Below are positions 20,146-29,481 of a DNA stretch of 64,000 bases, one piece after another (position 1 is the stretch's first letter; every line of letters starts with the position of its first letter). The notes beneath the pieces were generated by a model. It did no database searches. It was not told the DNA's origin and worked only from the letters and a program-made list of their open reading frames with translations. The position numbers were made by a program, and so were the translations under genes. Source of the stretch: Oscillospiraceae bacterium (GTDB lineage: Bacteria; Bacillota; Clostridia; Oscillospirales; CAG-272); NCBI GenBank assembly GCA_015064185.1, contig SVSS01000002.1, positions 173,511 to 237,510 of the forward strand, written 5' to 3'.

Positions 20146-21827
20146 CGCAAGGATCCCCCCTCGCTGATCATTTCCGCAGCCGCACGGCGTTGCGTATCGG
20201 TTACCGAAAGACCGCCGAGAATGCGTGCCACCTCTGCAACCCGCCCGTCATCATCAAGCAAGGATACCGTGGAAACGGTTCTCTCTCCCTGCTCCTTTTT
20301 TGCGATCTTATAATGTGCCGTGGCAAGAGAAGCGATCTGGGCTGAGTGCGTCACGCAAAGAACCTGCGTCTTTTTGCCAATCTCGGAAAGCTTGATACCG
20401 ATCTTGCGTGCGGTCTTACCAGAAATACCGGTGTCGACCTCATCAAACACAGCCGTGCCAACACCGTCACGGTCGTTTAGCACACTGCGAAGGGCTAGCG
20501 TAACACGTGCCAGCTCGCCGCCCGATGCCACGCGTGCAAGAGGCATCATAGCCTCGCCCTTATTGGTGGCGATCATAAAGCATACCTCATCATTACCGTC
20601 CGGCAAAAAGTGATCTGTTTGTGTTATGGCAATTTCAAAGCGAACAGAAGGCATATCAAGGAAGGCAAGCTCTGCGGCAATTCTGCTGTTTAGCACCTCG
20701 CTCGCGGAAACACGCGCCGCATGACACTGTGTGGCAAGCATCTGCATTTGTGCCTCAAGCGCCTTGATCTCCGATTTAAGTCGCGCACTTTCTTCATCAG
20801 AATGGTCGATCAAGGACAGCCTTTTTGCGGCTTCGGCACGGAATGCCAAAATTTCAGCAATATCCTTGCCGTACTTGCGTTCAAGCTTGGTAATGAGATC
20901 AAGCCGCGCTTCCACGCGGTCAAGCGCCGCGGTAGGGTCACCCTCCACCACTTCACCGTAATCGCGCGCTGTGTTGGCAATATCCTCAACCTCGTAACGC
21001 ATGGCGGTAAGCCGCTCGGCAAGCAATGCTGCCTCGGGTATCACGCCCGCAATGCCCGTCATGGCGGCAGCCGCGCGCTCAAGGATCAAAAGTGCCGAGC
21101 CCTTTTCGCTTCCATAAAGCACGTGATATGCAAAGGATGTTTGCTTGGCGATCTTTTCTGCATGCTGCAGCCTTGTGCGCTGTGTAAGCAGCTCCTCTTC
21201 CTCATGAAGCTTTAGCTGAGCCTCATCGATCTGTGCGATCTGAAAACGCAAAATATCGGCAAGGCGTGCCATTTCCGCCGTGTCACGCGAGGTATCGGCT
21301 AACTGCCGTTGAAGCTCTGCTCTTTTTTGAAAGCAGCTGCGGTAATGCGCAAGCGACTCGCCAAAATCGGCAATGCCGTCAAGTATCTGTTTTTGCACCG
21401 CTTGCTGCAATAGCAATTGGTTATCGGTTTGACCGTGCACACTGACAAGATACCTTGAAAGCTCACGCAGTATCGTTTGCGGGATCATGCGGCCGTTCAG
21501 GCGCGCCGTTGTCTTGCCGTTTTGATCAAGAGTGCGCTGCAACAGCAGCTCGGCATCTGCCTCTCTCTCACCCAAAAATCCCATTTCGGCAAGATAAGAA
21601 GCACACGCTGCTCCCACCTCTGAAAAAACCGCACTGACCGTTCCCCGCTCAGCACCTCGCCTTAGCATATCTCGCGGTGGCTTTCCGCCAAGCAAAAACA
21701 AGATCGCATCAATCATAACAGATTTGCCCGCACCCGTTTCGCCTGTGATTACCGAAAGCCCGTTGCCAAAATCAACATCGAGCGAAGAAATGATCGCCAT
21801 ATTTTCAATATGGAGAGATTGCAGCAT
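20142..21827 (-). CDS. recN: DNA repair protein RecN
   Basis: MLQSLHIENMAIISSLDVDFGNGLSVITGETGAGKSVMIDAI, SGGELARVTLALRSVL, TAVFDEVDTGISGKTARKIG. Confidence 0.95.
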   Translation of the reverse strand: MLQSLHIENMAIISSLDVDFGNGLSVITGETGAGKSVMIDAILFLLGGKPPRDMLRRGAERGTVSAVFSEVGAACASYLAEMGFLGEREADAELLLQRTLDQNGKTTARLNGRMIPQTILRELSRYLVSVHGQTDNQLLLQQAVQKQILDGIADFGESLAHYRSCFQKRAELQRQLADTSRDTAEMARLADILRFQIAQIDEAQLKLHEEEELLTQRTRLQHAEKIAKQTSFAYHVLYGSEKGSALLILERAAAAMTGIAGVIPEAALLAERLTAMRYEVEDIANTARDYGEVVEGDPTAALDRVEARLDLITKLERKYGKDIAEILAFRAEAAKRLSLIDHSDEESARLKSEIKALEAQMQMLATQCHAARVSASEVLNSRIAAELAFLDMPSVRFEIAITQTDHFLPDGNDEVCFMIATNKGEAMMPLARVASGGELARVTLALRSVLNDRDGVGTAVFDEVDTGISGKTARKIGIKLSEIGKKTQVLCVTHSAQIASLATAHYKIAKKEQGERTVSTVSLLDDDGRVAEVARILGGLSVTDTQRRAAAEMISEGGSLR

Positions 21828-21830
21828 AGA

Positions 21831-22286
21831 TCAGCCGTCTTTCATAATGATATGAATGCGCTCGCTGATGCTTTTCGCGGCGCTTTCATTTTTGGTAACG
21901 ATCATGATCGTATCATCGCCCGCAACACATCCAAGCACCTCAGCAAGCGAAAGGTTGTCCACACCTGCCGCAACTGCCTGTGCAAGACCGGGATAGGTCT
22001 TGATCACGATCATATTGAGAGCATACTCCACACTAATAATAGAATCAACCAATGCAGCATTAAACTTAAGCCCGGAGACCATGTCCTCGCGCTTTGGTGC
22101 TATGTAGCGATAAGTCCCGCGGGTGGTGAGCACCTTGGTGAGCTGCAGCTCTCGAATATCACGGGAAATGGTTGCCTGCGTCACAGAGTATCCCTCTGTT
22201 TCAAGATAAGCAATCAGGTCGTCCTGCGTTTCCACGTGAAAACGGTTGACGATCTCTAAAATTTTCTTTTGTCTGTTGCTTTTCAT
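21831..22286 (-). CDS. argR: Arginine repressor ArgR
   Basis: KILEIVNRFHVETQDDLIAYLETEGYSVTQATISRDIRELQLTKV, C-terminal GDDTIMIVT. Confidence 0.95.
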   Translation of the reverse strand: MKSNRQKKILEIVNRFHVETQDDLIAYLETEGYSVTQATISRDIRELQLTKVLTTRGTYRYIAPKREDMVSGLKFNAALVDSIISVEYALNMIVIKTYPGLAQAVAAGVDNLSLAEVLGCVAGDDTIMIVTKNESAAKSISERIHIIMKDG

Positions 22287-22300
22287 GTTGTCTTACTCCT

Positions 22301-23176
22301 TTAATCTTGTGCATTCATTTTATTTTGCAATCTGTTATAAAATCCACTCTTTTTAAAGCGAATGAGCGCAGTTTCCATGGGAGATTTTGTAATCGTAACA
22401 AAATCTCCGCGATAAATTTCAAAATTGATCTTGCCGTCAACGGTAAGATATAGCATTTTCTCACGTTGGCAAGTGTTTTTGATCTCCAGCGTGGCATCAT
22501 CGCGAAATACGATCGGTCGTGCCGTTAAGGAGTGCGAGCAGATCGGTGTAACGCAAAGACACCCCAAGTGAGGATCGGTAATGGGTCCGCCCGCCGACAT
22601 CGAATAAGCCGTGGAGCCCGTGGGAGTCGATACAATTACGCCGTCAGCACGGTATGTGGTAACCAATTCCCCTGCCTCATACAGCTCAAGATCAACAATA
22701 CGCGCCACCGAGCCGTTTGAGATCACGGCATCGTTTAACGCAAAGGATTCCGCTCTTGTACCGCCATTTTGCGTTTTAACGGCAATATGTAGCATCGCGC
22801 GGCGATCCAACTCATATTCTCCCGTAAAAAGCTTTTCAAGCAAAGCAAGCTCGCTCATCTCAAGCTCCGTCATGTAACCAAGACGCCCCATATTGATGCC
22901 AAGCAGAGGCTTTCCGTGTGGCGCCGCACGGCGCGCGGCATCAAGCAAAGAGCCGTCACCGCCAAGCACGATAATAGCGTCCGCCTCACGATAAAGCTCC
23001 TCTAAGGATAGGTACACATATTCCTTTTTGTTTTTATGCAAACGGAAAATACGGTCCTTGTTGATCGAGGCAAGCATGACGCTAGCACCGTATTTGACAA
23101 GCTCCTCGGCAACGGTAAGCGCCGCATTTGCCTTATCGTAAATGTTAAAATTGGTGATAAGTGCTATGTTTTTCAT
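22301..23176 (-). CDS. nadK: NAD kinase
   Basis: IIVLGGDGSLLDAARR, LGINMGRLGYMTE, GVIVSTPTGSTAYSMSAGGPI, CSHSLTARPIV. Confidence 0.95.
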   Translation of the reverse strand: MKNIALITNFNIYDKANAALTVAEELVKYGASVMLASINKDRIFRLHKNKKEYVYLSLEELYREADAIIVLGGDGSLLDAARRAAPHGKPLLGINMGRLGYMTELEMSELALLEKLFTGEYELDRRAMLHIAVKTQNGGTRAESFALNDAVISNGSVARIVDLELYEAGELVTTYRADGVIVSTPTGSTAYSMSAGGPITDPHLGCLCVTPICSHSLTARPIVFRDDATLEIKNTCQREKMLYLTVDGKINFEIYRGDFVTITKSPMETALIRFKKSGFYNRLQNKMNAQD

Positions 23177-23952
23177 TTGAAATTGATCACCACCTTATCT
23201 TTCACTGTTTTTTCAATGTCAATATTGGGTTTTTGGGGCGTTTGGCAAAACAAGGCAAGAAACTCCTCGTTGCCGTCACCGCCAAGTATGGGCGAGGGGG
23301 CAAGTCCCATTGGGGTAAGTCCCACCGCAGTAGCAGCCTCCAGCACGCGTGCTACGGCAAAAATGCGATCCTTAACGTTACGCACCACACCCTGCTTATT
23401 AAGCGCGCCGCGCCCCGCTTCAAATTGCGGCTTGATAAGCGACACAAGCATGCCGCCCTGTGCCAAAACCGCAGGAATACGAGGCAAAATATAGGTTTGA
23501 GAAATAAAGGAAACATCCATAACAACAAGATCTGCCACGCCTGTATCGGCAACGCTTAAATTGCGCGCATTGTACTTCTCAATATTGCGCACGCGCTGAT
23601 CTGCCAATAGCTTTGGGTGTAGCTGTCCCACACCTGCATCCACCGTTACGGCAGAGCTTGCACCGCGTTGCAAAAGGCAATCGGTAAAGCCGCCCGTTGA
23701 TGCACCGATATCAAGCACGCGAAGCCCTTTCGGGTCAATATTGAAGGCGGAAAGCGCCGCCTCCATCTTTTCTCCCCCACGTCCCACATATTTTTTAGGG
23801 GTAACCGTGATGTCGGGCGCGCCCACCACCTCGCTTGATGGCTTTGTTATGACCTTGCCGTCAAGCGTGACAAGCCCTTCTTCGATCAAGCGCTTGGCAC
23901 TCTCTCTGCTGGGTGCATAACCGGCACTTACTAAATAAACGTCAATTCTCAT
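23173..23952 (-). CDS. tlyA: TlyA family rRNA 2'-O-methyltransferase
   Basis: N-terminal S4 domain (RIDVYLVSAGYAPSRESAKRLIEEGLV) and FtsJ-like VLDIGASTGGFTDCLLQRGA, DVSFISQTYILP. Confidence 0.93.
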   Translation of the reverse strand: MRIDVYLVSAGYAPSRESAKRLIEEGLVTLDGKVITKPSSEVVGAPDITVTPKKYVGRGGEKMEAALSAFNIDPKGLRVLDIGASTGGFTDCLLQRGASSAVTVDAGVGQLHPKLLADQRVRNIEKYNARNLSVADTGVADLVVMDVSFISQTYILPRIPAVLAQGGMLVSLIKPQFEAGRGALNKQGVVRNVKDRIFAVARVLEAATAVGLTPMGLAPSPILGGDGNEEFLALFCQTPQKPNIDIEKTVKDKVVINFK

Positions 23953-23955
23953 AGA

Positions 23956-24459
23956 TCAGATAGGGGGAAAGATCATGGGAAACAGCCACAGCTGGCAAAG
24001 ATATGCCATGATAATACCAAGCACACCGCCAAAGAATACCTGAAGCGGCGTGTGCCCCAGCAGCTCTGTTAAAAGATCCATATCAAAATTCTTCTTTTTG
24101 TTTAATTCACGTGACATCTGATTGATCGCTGCTGCCTGCTTACCCGACTCGCGTCGCACACCCGCAGCATCACGCATGACCACAACAGCAATGACTGCAG
24201 AAATAGCAAAAAAGGGTGAGCCAAAGCCGTAAATGATACCGCAGGAAAAGCTAGCCGCAGTCACCACAGCAGAGTGCGAGCTCGGCATACCGCCACTACC
24301 GGCAACAATGCGCAAAAACGAGACCCCCTCTCGATGCTGAGGTGAAGTGAAAATTTTTAAAATCTGTGCTATTATCCAAGAGAATACCGCACACATCAGT
24401 ACGCGGTTGGTGAAAAAATCAATCAAACTCTCTTTCAAATCAACCATAGTAAACTCCAT
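23956..24459 (-). CDS. Divergent PAP2 (DUF212) family membrane protein
   Basis: GGMPSSHSAVVTAASF and MRDAAGVRRESGKQAAAIN, family-specific motifs. Confidence 0.9.
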   Translation of the reverse strand: MEFTMVDLKESLIDFFTNRVLMCAVFSWIIAQILKIFTSPQHREGVSFLRIVAGSGGMPSSHSAVVTAASFSCGIIYGFGSPFFAISAVIAVVVMRDAAGVRRESGKQAAAINQMSRELNKKKNFDMDLLTELLGHTPLQVFFGGVLGIIMAYLCQLWLFPMIFPPI

Positions 24460-24474
24460 AACGCTTTTGTTTCA

Positions 24475-25362
24475 TTAAAATTTTCGCTCAATTAATTTGT
24501 CGGCAAGAGCCTGCAAAAACTCGCTTCCTTCATAGGATGAGATCTCCGCTTTTGCCGCATCGGTCACACGCTTGGCATAAGCAAGCGCTTCCTTGGGTGT
24601 GTAATAACAAAGAAAGGTCGTCTTATTCTGCTTCTCATCAGAACCAACGCTTTTACCTGCCGTTTCAGAGTCGGTGGTAGCGTCTATCACATCATCAACG
24701 ATCTGAAACGCAAGACCGATCCCCTTGGCATAGCGCCTTGCAGCCATTGTGCGAGGGTCAGAAAGCGTAAGACCTGCAGCAAGACACCCAAGGGTAGCGG
24801 ATGCCACCATCAATGCGCCCGTTTTATTATTATGCAGCTTTAAAAGTAATTCTTCAGGCAATTTCCTTTTTTCGCCCGCAAGATCAATTATTTGACCGCC
24901 GATCATACCAAATACACCCGCGAGTGAGGAAAGCGTGAGAACAGCCTCACGTACTGCACGGTCCCCCATCGCTGCGTTTTGAGCAAGCACCTCAAAGGCA
25001 TACGTCAGCAATGCATCGCCCGCCAACAGCGCAGTTGCCTCACCGTGTGCCACATGGCAGGTGGGGCGTCCTCGGCGCAGGTCATCGTTATCCATGCAAG
25101 GGAGATCATCGTGTATCAAAGAATAGGTATGCACCATCTCCACTGCTGCTGCAGCGGGTAGGGCGGCTTGATCCTCTCCCCCAAACAAGCGGCAAAATTC
25201 AAGCACGAGCGCCGGACGGATCCTTTTGGCACGGGGCGCCAGCAGGCTATACCGCAACGCCTCGAGAACAGGGGCAAAATCCGCATCGCTCTCACTTGTC
25301 AAGCGGACCAGCTCTTGCTCTGTTTTTGCTGCATTTTCAGCAAGCTGTTTTTCCACATTCAT
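24475..25362 (-). CDS. ispA: Farnesyl/geranyl diphosphate synthase (polyprenyl synthetase)
   Basis: IHDDLPCMDNDDLRRGRPTCH (FARM) and GLAFQIVDDVID (SARM). Confidence 0.93.
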   Translation of the reverse strand: MNVEKQLAENAAKTEQELVRLTSESDADFAPVLEALRYSLLAPRAKRIRPALVLEFCRLFGGEDQAALPAAAAVEMVHTYSLIHDDLPCMDNDDLRRGRPTCHVAHGEATALLAGDALLTYAFEVLAQNAAMGDRAVREAVLTLSSLAGVFGMIGGQIIDLAGEKRKLPEELLLKLHNNKTGALMVASATLGCLAAGLTLSDPRTMAARRYAKGIGLAFQIVDDVIDATTDSETAGKSVGSDEKQNKTTFLCYYTPKEALAYAKRVTDAAKAEISSYEGSEFLQALADKLIERKF

Positions 25363-25592
25363 GCTTCTTCACCGCCAAACGACTCTATGGTAAAGCCCTT
25401 ATCGGTTTTTCGCACAGCCTCAACACGCTGCTGCGCAGCATCTAATTTTTCATTGCAAAGGCGGATAAGTGAAACCCCTTCCTCATAATAAGAAAGTGCC
25501 GCATCAAGCGGTACGTTTCCCGCCTCTAGCTTTTCAACTACCGCTTCAAGCCTTTGAAGCGCATCCTCAAACTGTAATTCCTTATCTACCAT
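25359..25592 (-). CDS. xseB: Exodeoxyribonuclease VII small subunit
   Basis: FEDALQRLEAVVEKLEAGNVPLDAALSYYEEGVSLIRLC. Confidence 0.95.
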   Translation of the reverse strand: MVDKELQFEDALQRLEAVVEKLEAGNVPLDAALSYYEEGVSLIRLCNEKLDAAQQRVEAVRKTDKGFTIESFGGEEA

Positions 25593-25594
25593 CG

Positions 25595-26806
25595 TTATTC
25601 ACCTTTCTGCACGTGCGTAACCGTTGCCACAGCGGCACCGTCGCACATTCGAAGCAAAATTTCCGATCCTATATCAAGCATTGCGGTGCTCGACAGCGCC
25701 TTGCCCTCTTTGTCAAACACGGCGGCATAGCCACGCGAGAGCACCTTCAGAGGGTTGAGCGTATCCAATTTGCCACACAGCGTAGCAAAACGGTTTCTAC
25801 TTTGTAAAAGGCAGCGCTCCACGGGGTGCTCCAGCTTCTGCGTAAGATAGATGAGCGACATACGCTTATCATCAAGATAGGCAAGCGGAGAGCGCATGGA
25901 GCGCGCACCTGCCAACGCATTGACAGCACCGCGTGCCGCCGCAAGCCTGTTGATCAATGTATTGTATAAAAGCGTTTCCTTGGCTCCAAGTGCCTGCTTT
26001 AGCTCTGCACAGTCCGGCACCGCAAGCTCTGCGGCGGCAGAAGGAGTGGGAGCGCGCAGATCCGCCACAAAATCACACAGTGTAACATCCGTTTCATGCC
26101 CGACAGCAGAGATGACAGGCACGCGGGATGCTGCAACAGCTCGCGCAAGCATTTCATCGTTAAAAGCCCAAAGATCCTCCGCCGAGCCGCCACCGCGACC
26201 TACGATCATAACGTCAACCGGCAGCTGCTCGTTGAAAAACCGCACACCGTCAGCAACGCTTTCGGCGGCCCCCTGCCCCTGCACCAAGGCAGGATACAGA
26301 ATCACACGCGCACAGGGAAAACGCCGAGAAAGAATATCGATCATATCACGCACCGCGGCGCCCGTGGGCGAGGTTACAAGACCTATGGTGGCGGGGATCC
26401 TCGGCAACGGCTTTTTGCGCGATGCCTCGAAAAGCCCCTCTGCCTCAAGCTTTCGGCGCAACTGCTCATACGCAATATACAATGCGCCTATGCCGTCGGG
26501 CTGCATTTCATTTACATAAATTTGATACTGCCCGTCACGCGGAAAAACAGATACGCGCCCGCGCAGGATCACCTTCATGCCGTTTTCCGGCTTAAAGGTC
26601 ACGTACTGTGCCGCAGAACGGAACATAACAGCACGCAGTGTGCCCGCTTCATCCTTTAGCGAGAAATAAAAATGTCCTGTTTTGTAGTGGTTGGTGAAAT
26701 TAGAGATCTCACCGCGCACAAATACATCTGCAAGAAAGGGATTGCTATCCATCATCAATTTTAAGTATTCATTCAGCTGTGTTACCGTTAAAAGACGATC
26801 GGACAT
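25595..26806 (-). CDS. xseA: Exodeoxyribonuclease VII large subunit
   Basis: VRGEISNFTNHYKTGHFYFSLKDEAGTLRAVMF, GLVTSPTGAAVRDMI, VGRGGGSAEDLWAFNDE. Confidence 0.96.
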   Translation of the reverse strand: MSDRLLTVTQLNEYLKLMMDSNPFLADVFVRGEISNFTNHYKTGHFYFSLKDEAGTLRAVMFRSAAQYVTFKPENGMKVILRGRVSVFPRDGQYQIYVNEMQPDGIGALYIAYEQLRRKLEAEGLFEASRKKPLPRIPATIGLVTSPTGAAVRDMIDILSRRFPCARVILYPALVQGQGAAESVADGVRFFNEQLPVDVMIVGRGGGSAEDLWAFNDEMLARAVAASRVPVISAVGHETDVTLCDFVADLRAPTPSAAAELAVPDCAELKQALGAKETLLYNTLINRLAAARGAVNALAGARSMRSPLAYLDDKRMSLIYLTQKLEHPVERCLLQSRNRFATLCGKLDTLNPLKVLSRGYAAVFDKEGKALSSTAMLDIGSEILLRMCDGAAVATVTHVQKGE

Positions 26807-26824
26807 ATTCTCCCTCCTTTTAAA

Positions 26825-27796
26825 CTATTGCAAGATCTTTGCTTTTTTGCGGCAAAGAAGCGCCACGCCCGCTGCATTATCCGCAGAAAAAGCAGGGGCA
26901 GAAAAATATACATCGCGCCCAAGCTTAGCCGTGAGCTCTGCGGCAATGATACGGTTGCTCATCACACCGCCACCAAACACAAGCGGCAAGGCGGGACTTT
27001 CCGCACGCATATGCTTTGCCATAGCAAACAGCGTTTCAGAGATAAAACGAAGCACATACGCCGCCACCAAAGGCTTATCACCCGTGTCGGCAAGAAGCTT
27101 TAAGGCAAGGTTTTCAAGCCCCGACAGGTGACAGGTAATCTCTGACACACAAATACGCGGCTTTGGGATTTTTTTCGTATTTTCCTTCGCCAGCACCTCA
27201 AGGTGTGGCCCGCACGGGAACGGCAGACCCATCGCAACGCCAATACGGTCAACCGCCTGTCCTGCATGAAGATCCGCGCTGCCGCCAAGCAACCGAATAT
27301 CAAGAGCAAGCTTATTGGGTGTAACATAGAGCGCCTCGGTTGTGCCGCCAGATACATGAAAAGCCCCAAACGGCTTTTCCATAAGTGCTTCCATCGCCTC
27401 CGCCCCATAAAGCGCCGCCATCACATGCCCTTCTTGGTGTGAGCAGGTATAGATCGGTATATTCAGCGCCGCGGCAATGGCATGCGCCGCAACAGCGCCC
27501 GAAAGAAAGCACGGCATATAAGAATCCTCGGCATTGCGCGGCTTTTGCGAATAGCAAACAGCTACAGGGCGCAGCCCCTTGATGCTGTCACGCAAGCGGT
27601 CAAGCAGCGAGGGTAAATTTTTGGTGTGCGCAAACACCGCATCGCTTTGCCTAAGGCCGCGTTCTCCCTCTTTTACGGGCAGCGGTGTCTTGAGGTTTGC
27701 AATGATATCCCCTCTCTCATTTGCAACCGCCACCGAGGTAGTATAGTTGCTGGTATCAATGCCAATATAGCATGCCTCACGCATCGTTGGCACCAA
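26825..27796 (-). CDS. Kae1/TsaD/YgjD-like ASKHA protein (O-sialoglycoprotein endopeptidase-like paralogue)
   Basis: CYIGIDTSNYTTSVAVANERGDII, CSHQEGHVMAALYGAE (HxxxH), VFGGGVMSNRII. Confidence 0.82.
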   Translation of the reverse strand: MVPTMREACYIGIDTSNYTTSVAVANERGDIIANLKTPLPVKEGERGLRQSDAVFAHTKNLPSLLDRLRDSIKGLRPVAVCYSQKPRNAEDSYMPCFLSGAVAAHAIAAALNIPIYTCSHQEGHVMAALYGAEAMEALMEKPFGAFHVSGGTTEALYVTPNKLALDIRLLGGSADLHAGQAVDRIGVAMGLPFPCGPHLEVLAKENTKKIPKPRICVSEITCHLSGLENLALKLLADTGDKPLVAAYVLRFISETLFAMAKHMRAESPALPLVFGGGVMSNRIIAAELTAKLGRDVYFSAPAFSADNAAGVALLCRKKAKILQ

Positions 27797-28196
27797 ACAA
27801 CTCTTCCTTTACACTGTTGAGAATGCCGTTGACAAATGCACGCGCACTCTCCTCATCAAACTTTTTGCAAAGCTCGATCGCCTCGTTGATCGAAACGCTT
27901 GCGGGGATGTCGCGCATATACAGCATCTCATAAATCGAAAGACGCAGGAGCGAGCGAGAAATACGGGAAATACGTGCCGTTTTCCAGCCCCTTGCATATT
28001 TACCGATCAGTGCATCGATCTCCTCTTGATGCTCACACACACCGAAATAAGCGTTTTTGATATAATCATTTGCTTCAATCTCACGATTTTCACAGGAAAG
28101 AGCAAAAATATCCTCTCTTGCCTCGGCGGATTTAAATTCAGTTTCAAACAACAATTCAAATACAGCCTCGCGCGCTTGTGTTCTGTTGATAGCCAT
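27777..28196 (-). CDS. nusB: Transcription antitermination protein NusB
   Basis: RTQAREAVFELLFE..., SLLRLSIYEMLYMRDIPASVSINEAIELCKKFDEESARAFVNGILNSV. Confidence 0.95.
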   Translation of the reverse strand: MAINRTQAREAVFELLFETEFKSAEAREDIFALSCENREIEANDYIKNAYFGVCEHQEEIDALIGKYARGWKTARISRISRSLLRLSIYEMLYMRDIPASVSINEAIELCKKFDEESARAFVNGILNSVKEELFGANDA

Positions 28197-28321
28197 AGTG
28201 CTTTCCTCTGTCCTTTAGAATTTAAAACTTTTATATTATTATACTCTTTAGTATAAAAAATGTCAATAGAAAATGTGCATATTTGTATAAAATCCTGCAT
28301 ACTTTTTTCTTATATTCAAAC

Positions 28322-28357
28322 AAAAAAATCGGAAGCGCACAGCGCCTCCGATTTTTT
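28322..28357 (-). terminator. Rho-independent terminator after rubredoxin
   Basis: AAAAATCGGAGGCGC-TGT-GCGCTTCCGATTTTTTTG on minus strand. Confidence 0.85.
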
Positions 28358-28393
28358 GTTTTTATCGTTTTGTTTTAAGGAAAATGGAACGAC

Positions 28394-28570
28394 TTACGCG
28401 TCATCCTCGCCGTTTACAGGCTCAAAATCTTCTTTTGAAGCGCCGCAAAGCGGGCAAACATAATCCTCGGGCAGATCTTCAAATTCAGTGCCTTCCACAA
28501 TTCCGTTTTCGGGCTCACCGTTTTGCGGATCGTATACATAACCACAAAGTTCACAAATATAAGCTGTCAT
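28394..28570 (-). CDS. Rubredoxin (58 aa; below ORF-track cutoff)
   Basis: Hand translation of minus strand: [58 protein letters not shown]; two CxxC knuckles (CELC, CPLC); RBS GGAGG upstream. Confidence 0.95.
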   Translation of the reverse strand: MTAYICELCGYVYDPQNGEPENGIVEGTEFEDLPEDYVCPLCGASKEDFEPVNGEDDA

Positions 28571-28606
28571 ACAAAACCTCCTCTATGACTGACATTTGCA
28601 ATATAT

Positions 28607-28635
28607 ATCATAATCAGCAGCCACCAAGTTGTCAA
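28607..28635 (-). promoter_or_regulatory. Sigma-A-like promoter for rubredoxin
   Basis: Minus strand TTGACA - 17 nt - TATGAT. Confidence 0.75.
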
Positions 28636-28679
28636 GTATATTTTTACTGTTTTATAATTTTTGGCATTATGACCAAAAA

Positions 28680-28704
28680 TCAAGGAGGTTATTTTACCTC
28701 TTGA
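28680..28704 (-). terminator. Terminator overlapping the stop codon of the cytidylate-kinase-like gene
   Basis: Minus strand TCAAGAGGTAAAATAACCTCCTTGATTTTT. Confidence 0.7.
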
Positions 28705-29333
28705 TCCTGCTCTTTTTTCATATAAAGCCTTGCGATATCAGCAATCATTTGTGCAGAGCCCTCAATACCAAGCAAGGAGCTGTCAATACAAACATGGTAG
28801 TTTTCTGCCTTGCCCCACTTTTTGCCGGTGTAAAAATTATAGTAATTGATACGGCGCTTGTCAGTTTTGTTGATCAGAGATACAGCCTCATCGCGATCGA
28901 CACCAAGCTCCTCCCTGATACGTGCTATCCTCGTTTCCTTGTCAGCGTATACAAAGACACTGATGCGATCGGGATGGTTGCGCAATACATAGTCGGCACA
29001 CCGACCTACAAAAATGCAATTCTCCTCCTGTGCCGCCTGCTTAATAATATCAGTCTGTGTAATAAACAGCTGGTCATTGATAGGCACGTCTATCCCAAAA
29101 TTCCGTGCGCCGTAAAGCGAGGTGCCCATTGCAAGCGTATAAAGCAGGCTATTGTTCGCCTTTTCATCCACGCGTCGCAGTGCATCGGGATTGATTCCGT
29201 TCTTTTGTGCCGCTATGAAGAGCAAATCTCTGTCGTAAACACGAAATCCGAGTAGCTCTCCCAGGCGAATGCCGATATCCTTACCGCCACTGCCGTACTG
29301 TCTGCCGATCGTAATAGACAATTTTGCTGCCAT
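28689..29333 (-). CDS. Cytidylate kinase-like family protein
   Basis: MAAKLSITIGRQYGSGGKDIGIRLGELLGFRVYDRDLL, FVGRCADYVLR. Confidence 0.88.
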   Translation of the reverse strand: MAAKLSITIGRQYGSGGKDIGIRLGELLGFRVYDRDLLFIAAQKNGINPDALRRVDEKANNSLLYTLAMGTSLYGARNFGIDVPINDQLFITQTDIIKQAAQEENCIFVGRCADYVLRNHPDRISVFVYADKETRIARIREELGVDRDEAVSLINKTDKRRINYYNFYTGKKWGKAENYHVCIDSSLLGIEGSAQMIADIARLYMKKEQDQEVK

Positions 29334-29481
29334 ATTCGTACCTCCAAAGAAAACATTACACACTCTTATATGCACTACCATACTGTTACAATTTCATCTT
29401 AGCACATTTTTTTGAGTTTGTAAAGCCAAAATAAGTGTTAATCCCCCAAAATTTTGAATAGAGTTTTTTGAGGTGATATTT

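Noticed and set aside
20721-21215. Plus-strand ORFs opposite recN, xseA, metG and dnaE (several of 60-225 aa)
   Set aside because: All lie inside well-supported genes on the other strand and lack RBS or family motifs.
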